From: Bacillus sp. FJAT-26390
GTDB lineage: Bacteria; Bacillota; Bacilli; Paenibacillales; Paenibacillaceae
DNA: 64,000 nucleotides
NCBI RefSeq assembly: GCF_001682865.1
Contig: NZ_MAQX01000001.1
Location: 1,738,431 to 1,802,430, forward strand
Direction of reading: 5' to 3'
The notes under the pieces were generated by a model. That model worked only from the letters and a program-made list of their open reading frames with translations. It had not been told where the DNA came from and searched no databases. Of this stretch, positions 34,810-42,570 are shown piece by piece (the first letter of the stretch is position 1; each line of letters opens with the position of its first letter). Both the position numbers and the translations under genes were made by a program.

Positions 34810-35719
34810 TCTCGCCCGCCTCCTTCTTGTTCACAGATGCTTCTGATGGCATGCGAACAGCCGATTCCAAGATTGGCACACGCAAAATAACTTCCTTGCC
34901 TTTTTTGGAATCAAGCTCCTGCGGCAAAATAAATACGGCTAACCGACCGTCCTTCATATCGAGCTTCGCCATCGGTATTAGCGCAGGCTCCCCGTCGTCT
35001 CGATACACGCCAAGAATGGTTGCCAAATCATAAAGGATAGCTTGGCGCTGACCCAGGTTGCTGAGCGTAACCTTTCCGTTTGAATTGTGTGGAGTCAATA
35101 TAAACCCCATGCCTCGCGCCGCAATTATTTCTTGATTTGATTTCAAGCCCACGTTCATAATATAAACGTCTCCGACAAACAAGTCCGGCCCATCTATTTT
35201 TACCAGGGCTGCTTGTACATCAGCTATATGAGATACGGCTTTTCCTGATTTTAGTTTCTCAACAATAATAAGTGAAATAATTCCGGCTAATATGCCGATC
35301 CAAATATTCACTAATATCCCAAATAAGCTTGTAAGCAGCGCCGTCATGATGACCAAGTAATTCCGCCCCTCAAACACCATGGCAATCCCTTCTATATAAG
35401 TTGAGCCTCGCCCTACCAGCTCCATGCTGTCTATTTTGGTTAACGTTTCACGTTCCATCTTCCGGACATCTCTAAACTGCTGTGCCGCAAGCGTCAAAAA
35501 AGTTATCGCCGTGTAGTCCTTGTTAAACAAAGCCGGAACCGCCACAGCCCCGAGTGCTGCAGCTATTACCCCCAATGAAATATGGATGATCTGGCCATGC
35601 GGGTATGTCGGATACTGTCGATAATCCGTTCTGAGCATGAGCAAACGTGAAAGGATGCCAAAAGCGATGCCAAGAAGCACGCCTACCAAATATTTATTTT
35701 CGACGAGATAATGCTGCAT
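34802..35719 (-). CDS. YIEGIA-domain membrane protein (SeaA/YphB-like)
   Basis: 305 residues. The name-giving motif STYIEGIAMVFEGRNY is at about 103-120, between hydrophobic segments (VGVLLGIAFGILSRLLML, ISLGVIAAALGAVAVPAL, LLTSLFGILVNIWIGILAGIISLIIVEKL). The C-terminal third is soluble and beta-rich. Position between yphA-like and der genes matches Bacillus yphB/seaA, a spore-envelope gene. The ATG shares a base with the yphA-like stop. Confidence 0.8.
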   Translation of the reverse strand: MQHYLVENKYLVGVLLGIAFGILSRLLMLRTDYRQYPTYPHGQIIHISLGVIAAALGAVAVPALFNKDYTAITFLTLAAQQFRDVRKMERETLTKIDSMELVGRGSTYIEGIAMVFEGRNYLVIMTALLTSLFGILVNIWIGILAGIISLIIVEKLKSGKAVSHIADVQAALVKIDGPDLFVGDVYIMNVGLKSNQEIIAARGMGFILTPHNSNGKVTLSNLGQRQAILYDLATILGVYRDDGEPALIPMAKLDMKDGRLAVFILPQELDSKKGKEVILRVPILESAVRMPSEASVNKKEAGENG

Positions 35720-36363
35720 TATGAAGGACGTCCCCCTTTGATTTGCATGAGCATAAGGCTTAGCTTTGATGTGCCTATCCTAATCGTTTTAAGCAGCAGG
35801 CTGAACAGCCTTGCCGCAGCAAGGGCAATCCAAAAGCTGTCCCACCAAGATAATGACCCAAGATGTGCCGTATACGCTCTAGATTGCAAATGGGCATTTA
35901 ACGTTTCGCCGAGTACGGCCCCCCATACGAGCATGCCGCATTGATGCTTCGCTTGAGAGGTAAATGCGCCGCAAAATATTCCGGTGAGCAGCGGTGCGTC
36001 CCAGCTTGGACCTACCCAATGGAAAATAGGATCGAAGCTGTACATCTTTCGTATGAAACCCCAAATTACGGCTATCATCATCGTGCACAAAATCAAATAG
36101 CCGATATAACTCCAATCGTCCGAGCCTTTGTAAGACAGCAAGCTGACTAGCATGAGAAAGCAAACACTGACATGAAGCTCGACCTGAATATGTTCGGAGA
36201 ATGGCGACCACCATATCGACAAACTTAGCAGCAAAACCATCACGATACCAAGAATCGCCAGCGTACGACGACTTATTTCCGGTGCAAGATAGGGCTTCCA
36301 CCCCGTCGCGATCAGGATGAACAAAATAAGAACAATCCATAACGACATAAATCCAGGATTCAC
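35719..36363 (-). CDS. Polytopic membrane protein, YphA-like
   Basis: 214 residues with about five hydrophobic helices (LWIVLILFILIATGW, TLAILGIVMVLLLSLSIWW, VCFLMLVSLLSY, YLILCTMMIAVIWGFI, FWIALAAARLFSLLL). No catalytic motif recognised. Position before the YIEGIA gene matches Bacillus yphA. Function unknown. Confidence 0.72.
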   Translation of the reverse strand: MNPGFMSLWIVLILFILIATGWKPYLAPEISRRTLAILGIVMVLLLSLSIWWSPFSEHIQVELHVSVCFLMLVSLLSYKGSDDWSYIGYLILCTMMIAVIWGFIRKMYSFDPIFHWVGPSWDAPLLTGIFCGAFTSQAKHQCGMLVWGAVLGETLNAHLQSRAYTAHLGSLSWWDSFWIALAAARLFSLLLKTIRIGTSKLSLMLMQIKGGRPS

Positions 36364-36397
36364 GTTATATCACCTCTTGTAACCCCTATTATGCACC

Positions 36398-36444
36398 AAA
36401 AAAAAGGAGCTATTCCTGCGATGGTTCGCAGGAATAGCTCCTTT
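36398..36444 (-). terminator. Terminator of the S1-domain protein gene
   Basis: Long stem AAAGGAGCTATTCCTGCG (36403-36420) with CGCAGGAATAGCTCCTTT, then eight U on the minus strand. Strong. Confidence 0.92.
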
Positions 36445-36460
36445 GTGTATGAAAATTAGT

Positions 36461-37696
36461 TTATTTAAGGTTTTTCAGCTTGTCGCCGAAACGCTCAGCC
36501 AGCGAGTAGCTCATGCTCTCGTTGCTCAAGCTTACGTTCGGATTGTCGATTTTCTCGATTTTTGGCGAACGTGGAGCTCTTTCTGGTCTAGCGCTAGGAG
36601 CAGCTTGCTCAGGCGCTTCTTCTGTTTCTTTGATGCTTAGGCTAACGCGTTTCTCAGCTGGGTTGAAATCAAGAACTTTCGCTTGAACTTCTTGCCCTTC
36701 TTGAAGAACTTCGTTAGGCGTTGCAATGTGACGGTGCGCGATTTGCGAGATGTGAACAAGGCCTTCAACGCCAGGAGCGATTTCAACAAAAGCTCCAAAA
36801 GGAACGATGCGGCGAACAGTACCCGTTACGATATCGCCAATTGCGAATTGGCTTCCAGCAGAATCCCAAGGACCTGGTTGAGCGGCTTTCAAGCTAAGGC
36901 TGATTTTGCCAGCTGCCGGATCAACTTTAAGCACTTTAACGCGAACTGCTTGGCCTTCAGCTACAACATCCTTCGGATGTGCAACATGCTGCCATGAAAG
37001 CTCAGATACGTGAACAAGGCCATCAATGCCACCGATATCAACGAAAGCGCCGAACGGTGTAAGGCGTTGAACTGTACCGTCAAGCTCTTGACCTACTTCA
37101 AGCGCTGCGATTACTTGCTTCTTGCTTTGCTCGAACTCAGCGTCAAGCACTTCTTTTTGGGACAAGATTACTTTGTTGTTCTCACGGTCGATTTCTTTAA
37201 CCTTCACGCGAAGCGTGCGGCCTTTGTAATCGGAGAAATCTTCAACAAAGTGGCGCTCAACCATAGATGCCGGAATAAATCCGCGTACACCCACGTCAGC
37301 TACAAGACCGCCTTTAACAACGTCGGCAACGGCAACTTCAAATACTTCGCCGCTCTCAAAGCGTTGTTGCAATGTATCCCAAGCTTTTTCGCCATCAACT
37401 TGACGTTTCGAGAGAACAAGCTTCTCTTTCTCGTCGTCGATGCTTACTACTTTAAGCTCAACCTCTTGACCGATTTGAACAGCGTCCGTAGCGTTTTCGA
37501 TCTGCACAGCAGAAAGCTCACGAATTGGAATAACACCGTCATATTTATATCCAAGGCTTACATAAGCTTGGTTATCTTCGATTTTGACGATCGTACCTTT
37601 AACGGAATCGCCTTTTTTCAAAGACACGAAATTATCCAAAGCGTCTTGGCTTACTTCTTCCGCCACGGATTCTTGCACATTAGTTTCTTCTGACAT
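36461..37696 (-). CDS. rpsA: 30S ribosomal protein S1 homolog, four S1 domains (YpfD-like)
   Basis: 411 residues with four S1 RNA-binding repeats, each opening with a GxxVxGxV strand (SVKGTIVKIEDNQAYVSL, FEVAVADVVKGGLVADVG, ELDGTVQRLTPFGAFVDIG, IVTGTVRRIVPFGAFVEIA). The last 60 residues are low-complexity and end in a conserved SLAERFGDKLKNL. Firmicute versions are shorter than the six-domain enterobacterial S1. Confidence 0.94.
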   Translation of the reverse strand: MSEETNVQESVAEEVSQDALDNFVSLKKGDSVKGTIVKIEDNQAYVSLGYKYDGVIPIRELSAVQIENATDAVQIGQEVELKVVSIDDEKEKLVLSKRQVDGEKAWDTLQQRFESGEVFEVAVADVVKGGLVADVGVRGFIPASMVERHFVEDFSDYKGRTLRVKVKEIDRENNKVILSQKEVLDAEFEQSKKQVIAALEVGQELDGTVQRLTPFGAFVDIGGIDGLVHVSELSWQHVAHPKDVVAEGQAVRVKVLKVDPAAGKISLSLKAAQPGPWDSAGSQFAIGDIVTGTVRRIVPFGAFVEIAPGVEGLVHISQIAHRHIATPNEVLQEGQEVQAKVLDFNPAEKRVSLSIKETEEAPEQAAPSARPERAPRSPKIEKIDNPNVSLSNESMSYSLAERFGDKLKNLK

Positions 37697-37777
37697 TGAA
37701 ATAACCTCCTCAGTTCATACCCCAACTTTATTTAAATCCGCTATCGCCTAGAGCGTAAGCAGCATTTAAAACATAAA

Positions 37778-38356
37778 TTAACGATTGTTTGCAGCAAGCT
37801 CGCGAATGCGAGCCATAATGGCGTCTGTTACTTGCTCAAGCATATCTGGCGATGATTCTTCAATAATTGCTGTAAGATCGATAGGCTTGCCATAACAAAC
37901 GACCACCTTGCTAAATGGTCTATACTTTCCGATGATCGCAACGGGAACAATCGCTGCGCCGCTTCGAATAGCAATCATAGCAGCGCCTTTCTTGGCCGCT
38001 CCTGACTGATTGTTGCGCGAGCCTTCTGGAAAAATGCCCATCACATTGCCTTCCTTCAGCATCGTGATTGAAGACTTGATCGCGTCCTTGCTCACGCCGC
38101 CGCGCTTGACCGGAAATGCGCCGAACGAGCGAAGGAGAGGTCCGAAGACAGGAATTTTAAACAATTCCTCTTTGGCCATAAAATGCACCTTGCGCTTTAC
38201 CTTGACGCCTACAGTAGGAGGATCAAAGTTGCTAAGATGATTCGAGGCGAGGACGACTGGGCCGGTGGCTGGAATATTTTCCGTGCCTCTAGCTTCCAAT
38301 CGGAATAGCAGCGTGTAAATAACACGCAGGATAAAACGGAAAAACAGATATGACAT
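37778..38356 (-). CDS. plsC: 1-acyl-sn-glycerol-3-phosphate acyltransferase
   Basis: 192 residues. N-terminal hydrophobic anchor; the acyltransferase box NHLSNFD (H-x4-D), then FPEGSRNNQSG and IVPVAIIGKY. Makes phosphatidate. Starts 3 bases after cmk. Works with gpsA and plsY encoded in the same region. Confidence 0.95.
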   Translation of the reverse strand: MSYLFFRFILRVIYTLLFRLEARGTENIPATGPVVLASNHLSNFDPPTVGVKVKRKVHFMAKEELFKIPVFGPLLRSFGAFPVKRGGVSKDAIKSSITMLKEGNVMGIFPEGSRNNQSGAAKKGAAMIAIRSGAAIVPVAIIGKYRPFSKVVVCYGKPIDLTAIIEESSPDMLEQVTDAIMARIRELAANNR

Positions 38357-38359
38357 AGT

Positions 38360-39025
38360 TTACTTCGCCTCCGCCATTTTGGTTCGGCTTAATTTCACAA
38401 TTGCGGCAATTACTTCGTCAATTGTCATGGCGGTGCTGTCGAGAACAACCGCGTCAGATGCACAGATCAGCGGTGAAATATCGCGTTGCTCGTCCAAACG
38501 ATCACGTTCGGCAATCTCGGCTTCCAATTGCGCAAGCGTAATAGATTGGCTGTCCACTATTTCACGGTAACGGCGAAGTGCCCGTTCCTTAACGGATGCG
38601 GTTAGAAAAATTTTCAGTTCCGCGTTAGGCAGTACGTGCGAACCAATATCCCGGCCGTCCATGACGACGCCCTTGCGTTCCGCAAGCTTGCGCTGCATGA
38701 CCCCGAGAACTTCACGTACCGTTTCGTTCGCTGCAAAGTAGGACACCTGAAGCGTCACCTCGCGCGAGCGAATCAATGCGGTTACATTTTCTCCATTCAC
38801 GAATACCGACTGACCTTGCTCGCCTGGCTCAAGCTCAATCTCTAAGGATCTTACTAGTTCAGCTAGTTTGGCAGTTTGCTCTACCGATACTCCTGCTTGC
38901 TGCGCGCACAGCGTTACTGCGCGATACATAGAGCCCGTATCGATATACACATAACCTAGCTGCTCGGCGACTTTTCGCGCAACCGTGCTCTTGCCCGCGC
39001 CTGCCGGCCCGTCAATGGCAATGTT
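38360..39025 (-). CDS. cmk: Cytidylate kinase
   Basis: 221 residues. Phosphorylates CMP/dCMP. P-loop IAIDGPAGAGKSTVARKVA at the N-terminus, YIDTGSMYRAVTL, and GRDIGSHVLPNAELKIFLTAS. The ATG at 39025 follows AAGGTGA; upstream in-frame codons lack a site. Confidence 0.97.
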   Translation of the reverse strand, partial: NIAIDGPAGAGKSTVARKVAEQLGYVYIDTGSMYRAVTLCAQQAGVSVEQTAKLAELVRSLEIELEPGEQGQSVFVNGENVTALIRSREVTLQVSYFAANETVREVLGVMQRKLAERKGVVMDGRDIGSHVLPNAELKIFLTASVKERALRRYREIVDSQSITLAQLEAEIAERDRLDEQRDISPLICASDAVVLDSTAMTIDEVIAAIVKLSRTKMAEAK

Positions 39026-39129
39026 CATGCGGTCGCTGTCACCTTCGTGTTGCACCACCTAAGGTCAACCCCCTTTTAGTAGAGACGGCTGGCCGAATGC
39101 ATGTAAGAATGCGACGCAAACCTCTCAAG

Positions 39130-39150
39130 AAAAAAGCAGGCTTTGCCTGC
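39130..39150 (-). terminator. Terminator downstream of ypfB, inside the cmk initial transcript
   Basis: Stem GCAGGC/GCCTGC (39136-39141 with 39145-39150), 3-base loop, six U on the minus strand. It lies between the -10 box at 39161-39166 and the cmk start. Confidence 0.8.
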
Positions 39151-39160
39151 GAACGTGAAA

Positions 39161-39189
39161 ATTATACCACACTATAGACACAGATGCAA
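39161..39189 (-). promoter_or_regulatory. cmk promoter
   Basis: TTGCAT (39184-39189), 17-base spacer, TGG plus perfect TATAAT (39161-39166) on the minus strand. Predicted start near 39154, only a few bases before the terminator hairpin. Confidence 0.68.
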
Positions 39190-39199
39190 AAGCCGGTCG

Positions 39200-39397
39200 T
39201 CAGTTCAAGCGGGTTCCTTCCCACTGATCTACGCCCGTTAACCAATGCCGAACGGTATTATTTTGCAAAGCTGCTTGCGAGCAAACCAATAAAATAACAA
39301 GCCCAATAATGATTTTCCGCAGCACGCCGCTCACTTCCTCCGTCAGCTTTAGCATTTGCTTCCGGCTTCTTTTTTGTCGAAATATATGTTTCAGCAT
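39200..39397 (-). CDS. Small membrane protein, YpfB-like (DUF5359)
   Basis: 65 residues. Basic N-terminus (KHIFRQKRSRKQ), one hydrophobic helix (IIIGLVILLVCSQAAL) and a short C-terminus. GGGAGG precedes the ATG. Placed between ypfA and cmk as Bacillus ypfB. Role unknown. Confidence 0.7.
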   Translation of the reverse strand: MLKHIFRQKRSRKQMLKLTEEVSGVLRKIIIGLVILLVCSQAALQNNTVRHWLTGVDQWEGTRLN

Positions 39398-39451
39398 ATG
39401 GCTTCCTCCCTGCCTATTTCAGGGTAGTTTTCCATGTTTGATAAAACTTAT

Positions 39452-40105
39452 TCATCGATTGCGATATTCCAGCTGCTTCTCAAAGCAATAACGGATAACC
39501 TTCTGCCGCTCCGAGTCATTAATGCTGGCATATTTAATCATCGCCTGCTTCCTGCCGGATTCAAGCTCGACAACTCGTACAACTTCTCCCTGAAAAAAAG
39601 CATGCTCAATCGATCCGTTTTTGAAAGGAACAAGGAGCCAGCATTCCAGCAGCTGCTCAGGCACAAGCTGCCATTTGCCGTTGCAAATAAACGAAATGCC
39701 TCCGCCGCCGACATCGTCGGTCTCGCACACAAATCTTACGTGATTCGACATTTTAACCGCAATTTCAAGCTCCGCCGGAACGCGCAGAAAACTTCTGCGC
39801 TGCACCTTCGTAATCCGGTCTGGCTCCGGTTTGCGAATTTTGATCAGCTTGACGCCATCCTCCATAAAACCGAGTACATGCGAATCAAAATAATGTTTGA
39901 TACCGTCCGCGGATACAAAAAACACGGAAAGCTCGTCGCCAAGAAAAAGCCGCTTGTAACGCCCTGATTTCTCATTAATCGGAATCTCTATCAGTAAGCC
40001 GTCCCCTTGCTCATCGGCAATTCGAGACTTATATTCAATAGATGCTTCCTCTTCGTCCGAAGAAGCGATTTGATAATGAAGCATTTGATTCACTTTAGGC
40101 AACAA
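39452..40105 (-). CDS. motI: PilZ-domain cyclic di-GMP receptor, MotI/YpfA-like flagellar brake
   Basis: 217 residues: YcgR N-terminal domain (about 1-95) then PilZ. The c-di-GMP motifs are RRSFLRVP (RxxxR) and DDVGGGGISF (DxSxxG variant with Gly for Ser). In Bacillus the protein stops flagella by binding MotA when c-di-GMP is high. The start is one of two consecutive TTG codons at 40105/40102 after GGGGGGAG. Immediately follows ypeB. Confidence 0.88.
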   Translation of the reverse strand: MLPKVNQMLHYQIASSDEEEASIEYKSRIADEQGDGLLIEIPINEKSGRYKRLFLGDELSVFFVSADGIKHYFDSHVLGFMEDGVKLIKIRKPEPDRITKVQRRSFLRVPAELEIAVKMSNHVRFVCETDDVGGGGISFICNGKWQLVPEQLLECWLLVPFKNGSIEHAFFQGEVVRVVELESGRKQAMIKYASINDSERQKVIRYCFEKQLEYRNR

Positions 40106-40163
40106 ATTGGCTCCCCCCTATTTACATGCATTATAACACGTCGATTTGAGGGGAGCCATATCG

Positions 40164-41519
40164 TTATTTGTCAGAAGCTACCTTGGTATCGTTTGGAGTC
40201 ATTTCCTCAATTGATTCTTCTACGCCAGTCTCCGAGTTTATATACACGCGGTAAAGTGAACCGTTGATTTTTCCCGTATATTCGTAGCACAGCACTTCTT
40301 CGCCCAATTCATTAAGAATCAGCGCCAATTGCTCCGTTTGGACTTTCATTTCCGGATTTAACGCTTTGCGCGCATCGGGCTTTGAAATAATCGGGCTGGG
40401 CAGGTTGCGCTTATGATGCTCATAAACATAATCATTGGCTTGCAAGCCAACTGTTTCACCATCATCAAGTGCGACCTTTACCGTCAGCTTATCCGGGTAA
40501 ATGAGTACCCCGCTCTGCACGCTCACATAGGTGAACGCACCCATGTTTTTGAACATATCATAACTTACGGCTTTCATATCGGAGAAACCATGTTTATCAA
40601 GGAAAGATTCCGCATTGGCCTGTGCCTTCGCCAGATCAACCTTTTTCTCTCCAATATCGCGCGGATTCATAAACCAAATGAGCTTCCCGCCCTTTTGCGT
40701 AAAATCCATCTGAAGCTTTTTCTTATTGCCCTCATTCACTGTAGCCGAAAAGGAGGCATATTCCGTTCCCTTCGCGTTTTCGACAACACGAATCTCGGCA
40801 TTTTTGGCATCGGTAAATTTGGCTGCGAGCTTTTTGACTTCCTCTGCGGTTACCAATTTTCCGCTCAGCATGTTGATCGTGCGCTTTTGATACATGCTGC
40901 TGACCGATGGGCCCCAATTGATTTCAGGATATTCGCTTACCTTCTTGTCAACCGACTTGAAACCGTCAATGATGACATTGTCATTGTTCGATTTCTCGGA
41001 GGCTAGAGCGATTTCAACGTCCATCCAGCGCAAATGGTTCGCTAGCACATCTTTTTGCATGCCGGCCAAACTCTTTGAAATTTCCTCTGAACTTGCATAG
41101 AGCGTCTTCATCGTTTTGAATTCATCAGGCGTAAGCGGCTGCTTAGATAAATCGCGAACCGCTGTCTTGTACGAGAAGTTAGCGATTCTCGACAAGAAAT
41201 CTCCCGCTTCATTGAAAGGAAGCAGCGTAAGCGGAAGTTGGTTAATCTCGTTTTGTGCTTGGCTAGTTAGACGCCAAACGTTGACAAGCCCTTTACGGTG
41301 ATAACTTTGCGAGGTGGAGTTAACAGCGAGCGTATTGCCTAGCTGTTTGTGCAGCTGCTCGACATGGTAAGTTAAGTCGTGAAACGCACGTTGATATTGA
41401 TTTTCGGCTTTTATCAATATCGAGTTTTTTTCTTGATGCTCTTGATAGCCCCAGTAAGTAGCGCCGATAAAAAGCAGGGACATAATCGGAAATAGGATCG
41501 AGCTGAGTCGATGGTACAT
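40164..41519 (-). CDS. ypeB: Germination protein YpeB
   Basis: 451 residues. One N-terminal membrane anchor (IMSLLFIGATYWGY), a long helical region, then repeated PepSY-like domains (ITKAEEVKKLAAKFTDA type, and SKPDARKALNPEMKVQTEQLALI). It stabilises and restrains the cortex-lytic enzyme SleB in spores. sleB, normally the gene before it, is absent here. Its ribosome binding site AAGGAG lies inside the stem-loop at 41526-41581. Confidence 0.95.
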   Translation of the reverse strand: MYHRLSSILFPIMSLLFIGATYWGYQEHQEKNSILIKAENQYQRAFHDLTYHVEQLHKQLGNTLAVNSTSQSYHRKGLVNVWRLTSQAQNEINQLPLTLLPFNEAGDFLSRIANFSYKTAVRDLSKQPLTPDEFKTMKTLYASSEEISKSLAGMQKDVLANHLRWMDVEIALASEKSNNDNVIIDGFKSVDKKVSEYPEINWGPSVSSMYQKRTINMLSGKLVTAEEVKKLAAKFTDAKNAEIRVVENAKGTEYASFSATVNEGNKKKLQMDFTQKGGKLIWFMNPRDIGEKKVDLAKAQANAESFLDKHGFSDMKAVSYDMFKNMGAFTYVSVQSGVLIYPDKLTVKVALDDGETVGLQANDYVYEHHKRNLPSPIISKPDARKALNPEMKVQTEQLALILNELGEEVLCYEYTGKINGSLYRVYINSETGVEESIEEMTPNDTKVASDK

Positions 41520-41525
41520 AATACA

Positions 41526-41581
41526 AAAGCTCCTTTCTTGTGCAAAACCTGGTTTTAGTTTGGTTTGCCCAAGGGAGCTTT
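41526..41581 (-). promoter_or_regulatory. Stem-loop in the ypeB leader that covers the ribosome binding site
   Basis: Outer 8-bp stem 41526-41533 with 41574-41581; inner CTTG/CAAG (41537-41540 with 41570-41573); then GCAAACC with GGTTTTGC (one bulge) around a 12-base loop. The ypeB Shine-Dalgarno AGGAG (41530-41534) is in the outer arm. It could also act as a weak terminator for upstream RNA because UUUU follows. Confidence 0.55.
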
Positions 41582-41623
41582 ATGCATCCATCTATTTAAT
41601 TGTCATAGCAGCTTTCATTTTCT

Positions 41624-41785
41624 TTAAAATACACTATGCTCTTCGATATCCAGATCGTTTGCGTTATTGCAGATGCATTGCTTAAAACCAGTATCTATCG
41701 AGCCTTTGTCTCTTCGTCCGCGCAGTACAAACTTCTCTCCGCACACGTTGCACCGGATTGTAACCTTAATCCTTGCAGCCTCCAT
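41624..41785 (-). CDS. Small cysteine (zinc-ribbon-like) protein, unknown
   Basis: 53 residues starting MEAARIKVTIRCNVCGEKF. Four cysteines as CNVC near the start and QCIC after about 26 residues can form a zinc ribbon. Rest is short and charged, with an acidic tail (DLDIEEHSVF). GAGGAGG stands 5-8 bases before the ATG at 41785; an ATG at 41803 has no site. Lies between prsW and ypeB, in the place of sleB. Family not recognised. Confidence 0.7.
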   Translation of the reverse strand: MEAARIKVTIRCNVCGEKFVLRGRRDKGSIDTGFKQCICNNANDLDIEEHSVF

Positions 41786-41859
41786 ATGCTCCTCCTCAGC
41801 CATTATTCGAATGCCGTCATATCAGGCATTTCTATATAATGTAAGTATGGACGGATCAG

Positions 41860-42555
41860 CTACAGTTTAATCTCATCCTCGCGGACAAGAAAACGAAAGG
41901 GAGAACGGGAAGTTGCGTGATTCATTTTGCGCAGGCCCCATACCCATAACACGATCATAAACGGAATGATAAACCACATCCAATTGGTGCGTACCGTTAT
42001 CATAATCCAATCGTAAGTGCCGTGCAGCAAGACCGGGAGCAGCAAAGATATGGCTATAAAATACTTGCTCGTATGCTTAGGGGCGAACTTCGCTTTACCT
42101 AAGTAATAGCCCATCATAATGCCGAATAAGGCATGGCCGGACACCGGCAGCAGCGCCCTTACGAGCAGCGTGCCGAAGGTAGCCGGCGAATAGATCGCGT
42201 AAAGGACATTCTCGAGAGTGGCGAAGCCAAGCGAAATCGATGCTGCGTACACTATTCCATCGTAAGGCTCGTCAAACTCGGTATGGTTATAGATGACGTG
42301 ATACAAAACAAACCATTTCACAAACTCCTCGACGCCTGCCGATTCGCCAAATGCAAACCAGACCGAATGCTCCCCCAGCCACAGCTGCATGCCGCGCTGG
42401 ATAACCATTATAGGAACGACGACTAGCATGCCGAGCACAAACATTCTGGCAACCATATGGATCGGCTCCGCTTCATAGCGGTCCCTTAAATATAAATAAG
42501 TAAGCAGCGAAACGCCTGGCGCAACGGCCGCAGTCAAAACAGAAAACAAAAGCAT
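41860..42555 (-). CDS. prsW: PrsW-family intramembrane metalloprotease
   Basis: 231 residues with about six membrane helices. The motifs are ESAGVEEFVKWFVLYHV (EExxK), AASISLGFATLENVLYAI (FxxxE) and SGHALFGIMMGYYLG (HxxxG). In Bacillus PrsW makes the first cut of anti-sigma factor RsiW; in spore formers it is also grouped with germination genes. Next to ypeB as in Bacillus. Confidence 0.93.
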   Translation of the reverse strand: MLLFSVLTAAVAPGVSLLTYLYLRDRYEAEPIHMVARMFVLGMLVVVPIMVIQRGMQLWLGEHSVWFAFGESAGVEEFVKWFVLYHVIYNHTEFDEPYDGIVYAASISLGFATLENVLYAIYSPATFGTLLVRALLPVSGHALFGIMMGYYLGKAKFAPKHTSKYFIAISLLLPVLLHGTYDWIMITVRTNWMWFIIPFMIVLWVWGLRKMNHATSRSPFRFLVREDEIKL

Positions 42556-42570
42556 TTCGTCCCTACTTTC

